Assembly: GCA_017518105.1 (NCBI GenBank)
Contig: JAFWWC010000007.1
Span: 1-64,000 of the forward strand
DNA: 64,000 bases
Origin: Selenomonadaceae bacterium
GTDB taxonomy: Bacteria; Bacillota; Negativicutes; Selenomonadales; Selenomonadaceae
Reading direction: 5' to 3'
Shown here: one piece after another, positions 44,199 through 53,510 of the stretch
Position numbering within the stretch: the stretch's first letter is position 1
How the letters are laid out: every line of letters begins with the position of its first letter
Notes under the pieces: generated by a model
Databases searched by the model: none
What the model saw: the letters and a program-made list of their open reading frames with translations, nothing else
What the model was told of the DNA's origin: nothing
Position numbers and translations under genes: made by a program

Positions 44199-45530
44199 AT
44201 GAGCAAACCAATAGTGGCGATAGTCGGGCGACCGAACGTGGGCAAGTCGACGCTGTTTAATCAGATAGGAAAGCGGCGGCTGTCGATTGTCGACGATATG
44301 GCGGGCGTGACACGCGATAGGATATACATGGACGCAACCTGGCTTGATAAGGAGTTCACGCTGATAGACACGGGCGGCATCGAGATTAAATCCGCCGATA
44401 AAATTTTGACGGAGATACGCACGCAAGCAAAGATTGCCGTCGAGGAGGCGGACGCAGTCGTTTTCGTCGTAGACGGGCGAGCGGGTTTGACGGCTGATGA
44501 TGAAGACGTTGCCAGATTCCTGCGCGGAGCGGATAAGCCGATTGTCCTTGCCGTAAATAAAATCGACACGCCGCAACAGGAGAGCGAGCTTTACGAGTTC
44601 TATAACCTAGGACTCGGCGAGCCCATTGGAATATCCGCTAGCAATGCCTTGAACTTGGGCGACCTGCTAGACGCCGTGATAAAAACTTTTCCACAGGCTG
44701 AATCGGAAGTACGCGACGAAGACGAGATAAGGATTGCGGTTATCGGGCGACCGAACGTGGGCAAGTCGTCATTGGTCAATAAAATGCTCGGCGAAGAACG
44801 CGTTATCGTAAGCGACATACCCGGCACGACCCGCGACGCAATCGACACGCACTTCTTTATTGACGGGACAAAGTTTACGCTGATTGATACGGCGGGCATG
44901 CGGCGCAAGTCTAAGATTGATGAGCCGGTCGAACGTTACAGCGTGATTCGTTCGCTACGTGCGATTGACCGCGCCGATGTCGTGCTTATGCTGATTGAAG
45001 CTCCCGTCGGCGTCACAGAGCAGGATAAAAAGATTGCGGGCTATGCGCACGATTCGGGCAAGGGTTGCGTTATCGTCGTCAACAAGTGGGACATCTTCCC
45101 GAACAAGCACGACCGTTCGACCAATCGTTTCACCGATGACCTTAGGGAGCGGCTAGGCTTTTTGCAATATGCGCCCGTAGTTTATATCAGTGCCTTGACG
45201 GGGCAACGCGTCGACCGCGTGACGGAGCTTGTTAAGTTCGTTGCCGAGCAACAGTCAATGCGAATTCAAACGAGCATCCTAAACGAGCTGATACGCGACG
45301 CCGTAGCCGTCAATCCGCCGCCGAGCAAAAAGGGCAAGTCCGCAAAGATTTTCTTCGTGACGCAAGCCGACATCAAGCCGCCGCGATTTATAATCTTCGT
45401 CAACGAGCCGGAGCTTTTACACTTCTCCTATCTGCGGTTCATAGAAAATCGCCTGCGTGATAGTTTTGGCTTCGAGGGCACGCCGCTAAAGTTCATCGTT
45501 CGCAAGCACAATCAAAAGGACGACGATTAA
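44199..45530 (+). CDS. der: Ribosome-assembly GTPase Der (EngA)
   Basis: 443 residues with two GTPase domains and a KH-like C-terminal domain. Domain 1 has GRPNVGKSTLFN, DTGGIE and NKID; domain 2 has GRPNVGKSSLVN, DTAGMRRKSK and NKWD. It acts in maturation of the 50S subunit. Start and stop touch its neighbours: it begins one base after the DUF512 stop, and its TAA shares a base with the kinase ATG. Confidence 0.97.
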   Translation: MSKPIVAIVGRPNVGKSTLFNQIGKRRLSIVDDMAGVTRDRIYMDATWLDKEFTLIDTGGIEIKSADKILTEIRTQAKIAVEEADAVVFVVDGRAGLTADDEDVARFLRGADKPIVLAVNKIDTPQQESELYEFYNLGLGEPIGISASNALNLGDLLDAVIKTFPQAESEVRDEDEIRIAVIGRPNVGKSSLVNKMLGEERVIVSDIPGTTRDAIDTHFFIDGTKFTLIDTAGMRRKSKIDEPVERYSVIRSLRAIDRADVVLMLIEAPVGVTEQDKKIAGYAHDSGKGCVIVVNKWDIFPNKHDRSTNRFTDDLRERLGFLQYAPVVYISALTGQRVDRVTELVKFVAEQQSMRIQTSILNELIRDAVAVNPPPSKKGKSAKIFFVTQADIKPPRFIIFVNEPELLHFSYLRFIENRLRDSFGFEGTPLKFIVRKHNQKDDD

Positions 45531-46957
45531 TGAAAGTCATCAAAAGTCTTAGACGCCGAGTCAATGGCTTTGAAATATCCACGAAGATAACTTTGGGCTA
45601 CGCCGCCTGCTTTTTTTTGTTAATGGTGGTAATTAATGCGGCGATGTGGTTCGGGGTGATGACTGCGCTTTACGAACCCGCCGAAAAGACGATACGTTAC
45701 AGCATGGAGCAGATAAAAAAAGTCCTCGACGAGCTGGAGGAGAATTACGGCACTTACAATCCCAATGACTTTCGCGGGGCACTGGTTGTGGGCGTCGTCT
45801 TGAGAGCCGTCGACGAACGCGGCAATGTTTTTATTGACACCGACCCAAAGTATCCGTCGATTGAACGGTTCAACCGTGGGCTTCTGCAAAATCCGCCGGT
45901 GTTCGCTGATAATGAGTTTGACATTGCCCGAATCGGTTCCGCGTTAATTTATCGGGCGCAAATGGATTACACCCACGACGGCGAGACAGTTACGCTTTAT
46001 TTCTTCCGCACGATAACTTCAGAGCTGAAACTCTTCGACGCCCTGGAAAAGTTTTTATTGGCTTTGGACTTCTTAGGAATTCTGCTATCAATCGGCGTGG
46101 GCTACGCGCTAAGCCGCAGGATATTGACGCCGATAAAGACCATGAACGAATTGGCGCGAGAAATTGCCTTCGAGAAGATGAGCGGACGAATTCCAATCGG
46201 CACGGCGAACGACGAACTTAACGAACTAGCCAAGACGTTAAACAAAATGCTAGACCGCTTGCAGGGCGGCATAAGTAAGCAGCAAAAGTTCGTTTCCGAC
46301 GCCTCCCACGAGCTAAGGACGCCAGCCGCAGTCATCAAAGGCTACATTGACTTCATAGAGACCTACGGCACGGCGGACGAAGCTTTGCTCAAGGAAAATC
46401 TTAAAGTCATCGGCTCCGAGGCGCAGAATATGCAAGCCCTGTTGGAAAATCTTTTGTTCCTTTCGAGAACCGACCAGCACCGCCAAAAGCTTAACAAAAA
46501 GACTTTGGACTTGGATGACATTGTCGGCGACGTGATGAGCAAGATGAAGACCATAGTTAAGACGCACGAGGTTGAACTTACAAAGAACACGCCCGCTAAA
46601 ATTTTCGGCGACGAGACGACGATTAGGCAAATGCTTAGGATTTTTTTGGACAACGCGGTTAAGTACACGCCCGAAGGCGGCTCAATCAAAGTTTCTTCGA
46701 CAGTGGCGGGCGATAAAGTCTCTCTTAGCATATCGGATTCGGGGATTGGCATTGCGCCGGAGAACGTGAATAAAATCTTCGACCGGTTCTTCCGTATCGA
46801 CAGCGAAGACTTGGTCAGCGAGGCGAACGGCAGCGGGCTTGGCTTGTCGATTGCCAAATGGATTGCTGACAGCCACGAGATTAAAATTTCCGTCGCAAGC
46901 GAACTGGGCAAGGGCACGACCTTTACGCTTACCATTCCGATAAAGGAGACGAACTGA
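45530..46957 (+). CDS. Membrane sensor histidine kinase without a partner regulator
   Basis: 475 residues: TM1 at about 20-45, an outside domain of about 115 residues, TM2 at about 170-195, HAMP, HisKA with His260 (SDASHELRTPAAV) and HATPase_c with DNAVKYTPEGG, DSGIGIAPENV and GSGLGLSIAKW. All kinase motifs are intact. No response regulator gene is adjacent; the nearest receiver protein is 34 kb away. The start overlaps der by one base, and the stop lies one base before zorA, whose ribosome site AAAGGAG is inside the kinase gene. It is thus coupled on both sides. A role in tuning the defence genes is possible but not shown. Confidence 0.9.
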   Translation: MKVIKSLRRRVNGFEISTKITLGYAACFFLLMVVINAAMWFGVMTALYEPAEKTIRYSMEQIKKVLDELEENYGTYNPNDFRGALVVGVVLRAVDERGNVFIDTDPKYPSIERFNRGLLQNPPVFADNEFDIARIGSALIYRAQMDYTHDGETVTLYFFRTITSELKLFDALEKFLLALDFLGILLSIGVGYALSRRILTPIKTMNELAREIAFEKMSGRIPIGTANDELNELAKTLNKMLDRLQGGISKQQKFVSDASHELRTPAAVIKGYIDFIETYGTADEALLKENLKVIGSEAQNMQALLENLLFLSRTDQHRQKLNKKTLDLDDIVGDVMSKMKTIVKTHEVELTKNTPAKIFGDETTIRQMLRIFLDNAVKYTPEGGSIKVSSTVAGDKVSLSISDSGIGIAPENVNKIFDRFFRIDSEDLVSEANGSGLGLSIAKWIADSHEIKISVASELGKGTTFTLTIPIKETN

Positions 46958-46958
46958 A

Positions 46959-48548
46959 TTGAACACATGGATTATTAGCGGCGTATTTATTTTTATGTTA
47001 GCCTTCGCCGCTGTTTATTACTGGTTTAATTGTCGCAGAAGAATTCTTGCCATCAATGATGAAGTCGAACGAGTTCTTAAGGCTAAAGACATAGCCGCCG
47101 CGTTGACCGAATCAAAATCACTTGCGCCGGTGTGGAGGGGCTTTGAACAGACGCTGACGAAAACTCAAGAGCGAGCCTACTCGACGACGGACGCCGCCGA
47201 ATTCTTTACGCCGCAAGCTTTAACACGGGATATGAACATGACGTTTTGGCAGAGCTACGGCGGGATATTCACGGGCTTAGGGATTCTGGGGACGTTCGCG
47301 GGCTTGACGGTCGGGCTTAGCGGCGTGGACATGACGAGCGGCAACATTGAGGTTTTAAAGGACGGCATAAAAAATCTTTTGTCGGGCGTGGAGTCGGCGT
47401 TCGTGACTTCGCTGGTCGGGATTGGCGGCGCGATTGTCTACAGTGTCATTCATCATTTGCTGATAAAAAAATTTCAAGGCAACGTTCAGGCTTTGGCGAG
47501 CAAGTTAGACGAAATTTATCCGCGCCGTTCGATTGAAGATTGGCTTAAGGATAATTACACCGAGTCCAAAGAACAGACGACCGCATTAAAGAATATCGGC
47601 GAGGACGTGTCGCGGGCGATTAGTGACGCTTTCGACGAGAAACTTGAGATGTATGTCGAAAATATTTGCAAGGCGATTGATAAGCTAGGTTCAGGCGGCA
47701 CGGATACAATCGGGGAAATTTTTACTAAAGGCGTCGGCGCACAAATGGAAAGGTTTTCTGCCGCCCTCGATAGGTTCTCTGACAGCATTGACGAGAAGTT
47801 GAAAGCTTCCGATGAGATTTCCAAAATCATGAACGAACAACTATTGCAGACGCTTAACGATTTGAATGAGGCTTTGAAGCAAGATAGAGCCGAACGCGAT
47901 AAAAAAGACAAGGAGAATAGCCAGCACCATCGCGAAATCAACGAGAGCTTTGAAACTCTTGTAAAGAATTTGCTTGCCGACCTGAAAGACTTTACCGAAC
48001 GGCAAAAAGAATTCTTAGGCAGGGTAGCGAACACTAACACGGCGCAAATCTCCGAGGCAGTCGAAGCATTCCGCGAAATCGTCAACCGCCACAACCAGAC
48101 GACGCAGAAAACCTTTGCTCAAGTTCAAAAGCTCTTGGATGAGACCGAAAAATATTTGCAACTCATGGACGATGCAAGCACATCGCTAAAGCAAGCCGCC
48201 GAGCCCGTCAAGGAAAGTACCAGACAACTTGCGAACAACTTGCTAGAGACTTCCGCGCAGATGAAAAACCTTTCCACAGCCAATCAGCAAACCCGCCAAA
48301 ATCTGTTCGACTTATCGGCGCGGCTTAGGGAATTCGTCACGAACTTTAACGGCATTGCAAACGAACTAGAACGCTCAACGACAATCATCAGCGACAGCTT
48401 AGAGCATTACAATTTCGAGATGAGCAAAGGCTTGAGCGACGCCCTAACGAAATTTGATTCGACGGTCGGGAAAGCCGCCTTGCAACTCAATGAGATTATG
48501 GAAGAGCTGACAGACGCAATCGAAGACCTAAGACGGAATCGGCGGTGA
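46959..48548 (+). CDS. zorA: Zorya defence protein ZorA (MotA-like proton channel with long tail)
   Basis: 529 residues. One N-terminal helix (3-24), a cytoplasmic segment, then two MotA/ExbB-like helices (102-121, GGIFTGLGILGTFAGLTVGL, and 147-169, AFVTSLVGIGGAIVYSVIHH). Everything after residue 170 is a long, mostly helical coiled-coil tail rich in Glu, Lys, Asn and Gln. In studied Zorya systems ZorA forms a pentamer around a ZorB dimer, and the tail carries the signal of phage attack into the cell. Identification rests on this fold plus the following three genes. TTG 46959 is the start, ten bases after AAAGGAG. The tail, about 360 residues, looks shorter than in E. coli ZorA. Confidence 0.9.
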   Translation: MNTWIISGVFIFMLAFAAVYYWFNCRRRILAINDEVERVLKAKDIAAALTESKSLAPVWRGFEQTLTKTQERAYSTTDAAEFFTPQALTRDMNMTFWQSYGGIFTGLGILGTFAGLTVGLSGVDMTSGNIEVLKDGIKNLLSGVESAFVTSLVGIGGAIVYSVIHHLLIKKFQGNVQALASKLDEIYPRRSIEDWLKDNYTESKEQTTALKNIGEDVSRAISDAFDEKLEMYVENICKAIDKLGSGGTDTIGEIFTKGVGAQMERFSAALDRFSDSIDEKLKASDEISKIMNEQLLQTLNDLNEALKQDRAERDKKDKENSQHHREINESFETLVKNLLADLKDFTERQKEFLGRVANTNTAQISEAVEAFREIVNRHNQTTQKTFAQVQKLLDETEKYLQLMDDASTSLKQAAEPVKESTRQLANNLLETSAQMKNLSTANQQTRQNLFDLSARLREFVTNFNGIANELERSTTIISDSLEHYNFEMSKGLSDALTKFDSTVGKAALQLNEIMEELTDAIEDLRRNRR

Positions 48549-48552
48549 TTAA

Positions 48553-49257
48553 ATGAGAAGACGAACGCCGCAACTTGATTCGCCCGCGCAAGACACGTTC
48601 ACTATCAGCATAAGCGATTTGATGTCGGGCTTGCTGGCAATTTTTATTCTAGTGCTGTCGTATTTTATCTTGAACTTCAGCCAAGCAACGGCGCAACTAA
48701 CTCAAAACGACGTGACACGCGAAAAGCTCTTAACCTTCCTGCAGACGGAACTTGAGCGGGATGGAATAAAAGTTAGTGTCGACCCATCACACGGAATCTT
48801 GAGAATCTCGGAGGGCGTGCTATTCGACGTGGGATTAGCTGACGTGAAACCGCAAGGGCAAGTCGTCATAAAGAAATTGGGCGAGGCATTGGAAGTCGCA
48901 TTGGAGGCGGAGCAATTCAAAGGACGCGTCGAGACGATTTTTATCGAAGGACATACAGACAACGTGCCGATAAGCAACGGAATCTTCCCATCGAATTGGG
49001 AGCTGTCGACGAAGCGGGCAATAAACACGTGGCTGACCATGAGCGGCGCAAATCCAAAATTGGCGACTTTGCTTAACGACAAGGGCGAAATAATTTTCTC
49101 GGTGAGCGGCTACGCTGACACCCGCCCGATAGAAGAGAATTCCACGGAAGAAGGGCGGCGCGTCAATCGGCGAATCGACATAAGATTTTCAATGGCACCG
49201 CCGACCGAAGAGGACATGAGCATTGTAAATTTCGTGCGGGAGGAGCTGACCAGATGA
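48553..49257 (+). CDS. zorB: Zorya defence protein ZorB (MotB/OmpA-like)
   Basis: 234 residues. A short cytoplasmic N-terminus leads into one membrane helix (ISDLMSGLLAIFILVLSYFI) with Asp22 in the place used for proton binding. Residues about 45-215 form an OmpA-like peptidoglycan-binding domain with EGHTDNVPI, NWELSTKRAI and GRRVNRRIDI. This matches MotB-type stators and the ZorB of Zorya systems, where it anchors the complex to the cell wall. ATG 48553 follows a GGCGGTGAT ribosome site located in the end of zorA. Its stop overlaps zorC as ATGA. Confidence 0.92.
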   Translation: MRRRTPQLDSPAQDTFTISISDLMSGLLAIFILVLSYFILNFSQATAQLTQNDVTREKLLTFLQTELERDGIKVSVDPSHGILRISEGVLFDVGLADVKPQGQVVIKKLGEALEVALEAEQFKGRVETIFIEGHTDNVPISNGIFPSNWELSTKRAINTWLTMSGANPKLATLLNDKGEIIFSVSGYADTRPIEENSTEEGRRVNRRIDIRFSMAPPTEEDMSIVNFVREELTR

Positions 49258-50564
49258 GTTTGCAAGACGCCGTTAAAGATTTGCGCCGGGTTGCCAAGAC
49301 TTTGGACGCCGCGAAGTTTAATCCGCAGATGAACGAGCTTGAAAACTTTTTGGACGGAATCAAAGTTGATAAGCCCGCCGAGCCGCCGCGAGACGTTTTA
49401 GAAGAGTTGCTTAGAAAGTTCCTGCGCAGCGATTATAATTTTTCGACGCGGGAGCTTAGAGACGTGCCATTCATCATTTACGAGCCGAGGATAACTTCAC
49501 GCGACACGGCAAAGATTTTGCGGCTGATAGATTGTTCGCGGGCAAGTCATCTGCGGCGCGTCTTGAGCGTTTATCTTACGAACTACGACGACTCGACTAA
49601 GACTGAACAACTGCGGCAAGCCCTAAGCAACGTCCGCAATGTCGATTCGGTGTCGCTGAAGAAAACTTTTGCGGCGCGGGATAATCTCTTCGGCGACCGA
49701 CGCTTTGATAACATGACGAAACTTTTTGCACAGAGGCTGAGCGTTGAAGGTTCGCTGGAGTTAATCGGGCTATCGAACTTTTATAAGGCGTCGAATTTCA
49801 TTCAAGCCGCGTTGAAGATTTTCTTCCGAACGAATATGCCGCCCGCCACGCAGTTTAAACTTTTGGAGGAGCTCGACGCCGATTACGACGCTTACAGAAA
49901 TATTTTCCCTGCTGTAGCCGATGCCTTGATTCAAACCGTCGTCCGTAGTGGCTTTGGTAAAGAGCAATGCATAGAGACTTTTTATCGGCGTTTGGGCGAC
50001 CCGCGCTTTGGAGATGGTCGCCATAAGTGGAAGGAAGTTTCGCCGAAGTCCAAAGATATTTTTAGTCATTGGCTCTCGGCGGAGGACTTAGAGATTTTCT
50101 TTGAAATTGTTAATGCTACGGCACAGGATAAGCAATGGAAGTATCGCGAAAAATTTTGGCGGGCTTATCTGCCGCGCATAGTCAAGACGAAAATTTTTCT
50201 GGGCTACGACGCTAAGAGGCTCGCCGCACAGATAAAAGGCAAAGTCGACTTGAAGCACGGCGACTTGAGGGGCGCGACGGCTAATCAAAGCGTTTTTGTC
50301 TTCCAAATCGGGCGATATATCTTTTCCGAGTGGAGCCACAACGGCAAACTACGCGTTCACGAGGTTGAGGCGACGCTTAATCTTTTCGACACGGCGGAAG
50401 ACTTCTTCGAGAAGGGGACAATCAGCCGCGATGTTCTCGTTAGGAATTTTACTGCGGAATGGATTCATTCAAGCCCGAAAACTTATTCTTGGCAAGGCAA
50501 CGTTAGCGAGTGGCTAAAGGAAAATTGCGGCATTGACAAGACAGAAAAAGATTGGGGACTTTGA
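49254..50564 (+). CDS. zorC: Zorya type I protein ZorC (EH-signature protein)
   Basis: 436 residues, soluble, mostly helical, with many Arg and Lys. The C-terminal segment (AEWIHSSPKTYSWQGNVSEWL) fits the EH_signature family to which ZorC belongs. In studied systems ZorC binds DNA and is recruited after the ZorA-ZorB motor is triggered. The gene is tied to zorB by an ATGA overlap and to zorD by immediate succession. Position between zorB and a SNF2-nuclease gene is what makes the assignment strong; sequence alone would be moderate. Confidence 0.85.
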   Translation: MSLQDAVKDLRRVAKTLDAAKFNPQMNELENFLDGIKVDKPAEPPRDVLEELLRKFLRSDYNFSTRELRDVPFIIYEPRITSRDTAKILRLIDCSRASHLRRVLSVYLTNYDDSTKTEQLRQALSNVRNVDSVSLKKTFAARDNLFGDRRFDNMTKLFAQRLSVEGSLELIGLSNFYKASNFIQAALKIFFRTNMPPATQFKLLEELDADYDAYRNIFPAVADALIQTVVRSGFGKEQCIETFYRRLGDPRFGDGRHKWKEVSPKSKDIFSHWLSAEDLEIFFEIVNATAQDKQWKYREKFWRAYLPRIVKTKIFLGYDAKRLAAQIKGKVDLKHGDLRGATANQSVFVFQIGRYIFSEWSHNGKLRVHEVEATLNLFDTAEDFFEKGTISRDVLVRNFTAEWIHSSPKTYSWQGNVSEWLKENCGIDKTEKDWGL

Positions 50565-50566
50565 AC

Positions 50567-53509
50567 GTGACATGGCAGGAGACCGCGTCGGGATATTTCT
50601 TCCCGCGAGCAAACTTATCAGCGGCAGTCGAATCAAAGTTAGAAATGCTAAGCCTAGAAGACTTCGCGCAAATTGTTGAAGGCGGCATATTGATTCCGTT
50701 TTCAAAGTCGGTTGGGCTGACGGAGGAGGACGCCGAGCTTTTGCATTTGCCGCCGCACAACCCCTATCAAGTTTCGATTCGGACGGAAGGTTACATCGGG
50801 AAAGATTTTAGATACGTCGTCGAGCTTTTAAACGCGGACGGGCGACCCGTCGTCAAGCCGCAAATCAATGGCGCACTCGTCCACGTCGGCGAAAATCTTT
50901 TCCGCCTCAATGCTAATCAATTCGCGCTGATTAATCTGGTCGAGCTCGGCAATAAAAATCTTCCACGCGCCGAGGCTTTGTTGAACGTCAAGCGGATTCA
51001 AGATACGGCGTCGCGGGCGGCGGCTAACATTGAAGGTTACATTTCGGCGGGCAATAAAAAAATCGTCGTGCCCGATAAATTGAGCGTCGACTTTCAGGAC
51101 AGCGGCGAGGTCGTCAAAGTTCAACCCGTGCTTTTGGAGAATCACGGCGGGAAATTAGAGGCAATCGACAGCGCGGACTTTCAAAGAGCCTTCGATAAAC
51201 GCAAGCGGATTGTGGACACCTACACCAGCCGCGACGGCAAGACGCAATACATTTTCACGGAGAATTTGCGCGACGGGCTGGCACAGATTAAATCCGTCGG
51301 CACGCTTAGCAAGACCGATGCCGAACGTTATAAAGCTCAGCCCAAAGAATTGTTCACGGGCGAGGCTTTCGATTTTGATTATTCCGACCGGGTCATAGGC
51401 GTCGAGGAGGTTCCAATCGGCACGTATCAAAATATCGGCGGCGCGAAGATTAATTGGACGGAAGAAGACTTTTTAGCGGCTCCGCCCAAGCCCAAAGAGC
51501 CAATCGAACGACCGACAATCCTCGCGCTGAAGATAAAAGAGAACTTCGAGCGCGTCGACTATGCAACCGATTTGACGGCGCGGCAGGGAAGAATTTTTAT
51601 CGACGTGCTTAAACCAGGCGTAAAGCTAAAGGATTATCAGCTGTTCGGCGTGTGGAAGATGTCGCAGATATGGCAGGCGGGCTGGCGCGGCGTTTTACTG
51701 GCGGACGACATGGGGCTTGGCAAGACGTTGCAGACGCTGACTTTTATCGGCGGTTTGAAAAGATTCCGTGCCGTGGACTTGCCAATACTAATCGTTGCGC
51801 CGAATGCGTTGCTTGAGAATTGGCACGCGGAGTACAAAAAGTTTTTGCGCAATATCTTGGGCGAAGTGATTGACTTGCACGGCGACGGCTTGAGGAAATT
51901 TTTTACCGACGAACGCACGCTCAACGGCAGGAAGAAACTTTCGCTGATGAAGTTGCCCAAAAGCTCGCTCACCTTGACGACTTATGAAACTCTGCGCGAT
52001 TATCAGTTCTCGTTCGGGGAGATTCCTTGGGGCGTCATAATCGCTGACGAGGCGCAGAAGATTAAAAATCCCGACGCCGGCATAACCAAAGCCCTAAAAG
52101 CGATGAAGTACGACTTTGCGCTTTGCCTGAGCGGCACGCCCGTAGAAAATTCTTGGCGCGACTTGTGGAGCATAATGGATTTCGTGCACCCCGCCAAACT
52201 CGCCGACTTGAAAACGTTCACGGCAAAATATCTCGAACGACTGACGGGCGAAAATATTTCACAGCTCGGCGAAGAACTCAAGCGGGAATTGGAGCCGCTG
52301 TTGATTCGGCGCATGAAGGAAGATAACTTGCCCGCCCTGCCCGATAAAAAGGTTTTCATCTGCCGCGAGGAAATGCCGCCGTATCAGAGAAAAATTTATT
52401 CGACGGCCTTGGAAAAGTATCGCCGCGGAGGATTTTTGACGCCGTTAAATTTTATCGACGCGCTAAGCAAAGTTTCATTGCATCCCAACCTTGCCACCAT
52501 GTCAGAGAAAAGTTTCTTTGAACTCGACGCGGCGCAGGTCATCAATCGTTCGGCGCGGCTGATAAAAACTTTCGCGCTCCTCGACAAAATAAAAGCTCGC
52601 GGCGAGAAAGTCCTAATCTTCGTTACGAGTCTAAAAATGCAAGCGGTACTTCGACGCCTGCTTGAGGAAACGTTCGGGATAAAAATTCTGCCGCCGATTA
52701 ACGGGAAGATGAACGGCGCGGCGCGTCAAAGAATTATTACCGCCTTTAAGAAGACAAGCGGCTTTAACGTGCTGATACTCTCTCCTGAGGCGGCGGGCGT
52801 CGGCTTCACGATAACCGAAGCTAACAACGTGATTCACCTAAGCCGCACATGGAACCCCGCCAAAGAAAATCAAGCGACTGACCGCGCCTACCGTATCGGG
52901 CAAACTAAATCCGTCAACGTTTATCTGCCGTTCGCCGTCAATCAGAATTTGCGCGGCAAGACCTTCGACGAGAACCTTGACTTGCTGTTGACCTACAAAA
53001 AGTTTTTAAGCGCGAACGTCCTGTTCCCGACCGCCGAGACTGCCGCCGATATAAAAACCCTTGCCGCATGGCTCGCTACGCCCGAAGAAACTTCAGCGGC
53101 ATATTGGACGATTGAAGACGTTGACGCGGTTGAAGGGCTGGTCTTCGAGAAAATTATTTGCGACCTGTTCAACGCTATGGAAAACTTTTCAGCGGAGAAG
53201 ACGCCTGCAACCAATGACTACGGCGCGGACGTTGTGGCGAAGTCGGCGGACGGCACGGGGCTTTTGATTCAATGCAAGCACACGACAAATCCCAGCGGCT
53301 CAATCGGCAATAAGGGCGTGCAAGAAATATTCGCGGCGGTCGGCTACTACGAACGAAAACATCAGCTGCAGTTCCGCCCGCTAGTCATCACGAATGCCAA
53401 AAGTTTTACGTCGGGGGCAAAGGAACTCGCTAAGCAAAACGGCGTAAGGTTAATCGCCCGCCGAGAGCTTGAAGACCTTTTCCGCAAACACAAAGTCTTG
53501 AGGTGCTGA
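50567..53509 (+). CDS. zorD: Zorya type I protein ZorD (SNF2-family translocase with Mrr-like nuclease domain)
   Basis: About 980 residues from GTG 50567 (GGGGA eight bases ahead; TTG 50561, overlapping the zorC stop, is an alternative). Residues 1-340 form an N-terminal region of its own. The SNF2 motor spans about 345-830: Walker A DDMGLGKTLQ (Lys about 386), IIADEAQKIKN, LCLSGTPVENSWRDLW, and final NQATDRAYRIGQTKSVNVY. A C-terminal domain at about 850-980 looks like an Mrr/restriction-type nuclease: NDYGADVV (Asp about 888) and LIQCKH (Gln and Lys about 902 and 904). In type I Zorya this protein degrades invading DNA. Its stop is one base before comEC. Confidence 0.93.
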   Translation: MTWQETASGYFFPRANLSAAVESKLEMLSLEDFAQIVEGGILIPFSKSVGLTEEDAELLHLPPHNPYQVSIRTEGYIGKDFRYVVELLNADGRPVVKPQINGALVHVGENLFRLNANQFALINLVELGNKNLPRAEALLNVKRIQDTASRAAANIEGYISAGNKKIVVPDKLSVDFQDSGEVVKVQPVLLENHGGKLEAIDSADFQRAFDKRKRIVDTYTSRDGKTQYIFTENLRDGLAQIKSVGTLSKTDAERYKAQPKELFTGEAFDFDYSDRVIGVEEVPIGTYQNIGGAKINWTEEDFLAAPPKPKEPIERPTILALKIKENFERVDYATDLTARQGRIFIDVLKPGVKLKDYQLFGVWKMSQIWQAGWRGVLLADDMGLGKTLQTLTFIGGLKRFRAVDLPILIVAPNALLENWHAEYKKFLRNILGEVIDLHGDGLRKFFTDERTLNGRKKLSLMKLPKSSLTLTTYETLRDYQFSFGEIPWGVIIADEAQKIKNPDAGITKALKAMKYDFALCLSGTPVENSWRDLWSIMDFVHPAKLADLKTFTAKYLERLTGENISQLGEELKRELEPLLIRRMKEDNLPALPDKKVFICREEMPPYQRKIYSTALEKYRRGGFLTPLNFIDALSKVSLHPNLATMSEKSFFELDAAQVINRSARLIKTFALLDKIKARGEKVLIFVTSLKMQAVLRRLLEETFGIKILPPINGKMNGAARQRIITAFKKTSGFNVLILSPEAAGVGFTITEANNVIHLSRTWNPAKENQATDRAYRIGQTKSVNVYLPFAVNQNLRGKTFDENLDLLLTYKKFLSANVLFPTAETAADIKTLAAWLATPEETSAAYWTIEDVDAVEGLVFEKIICDLFNAMENFSAEKTPATNDYGADVVAKSADGTGLLIQCKHTTNPSGSIGNKGVQEIFAAVGYYERKHQLQFRPLVITNAKSFTSGAKELAKQNGVRLIARRELEDLFRKHKVLRC

Positions 53510-53510
53510 A

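Noticed and set aside
46959..49257. zorA-zorB as flagellar motor or ExbB/TolQ-type transport proteins
   Set aside because: The very long coiled-coil tail, the OmpA-like partner and the two following genes (EH-signature protein and SNF2-nuclease) fit Zorya and not motility or TonB systems.
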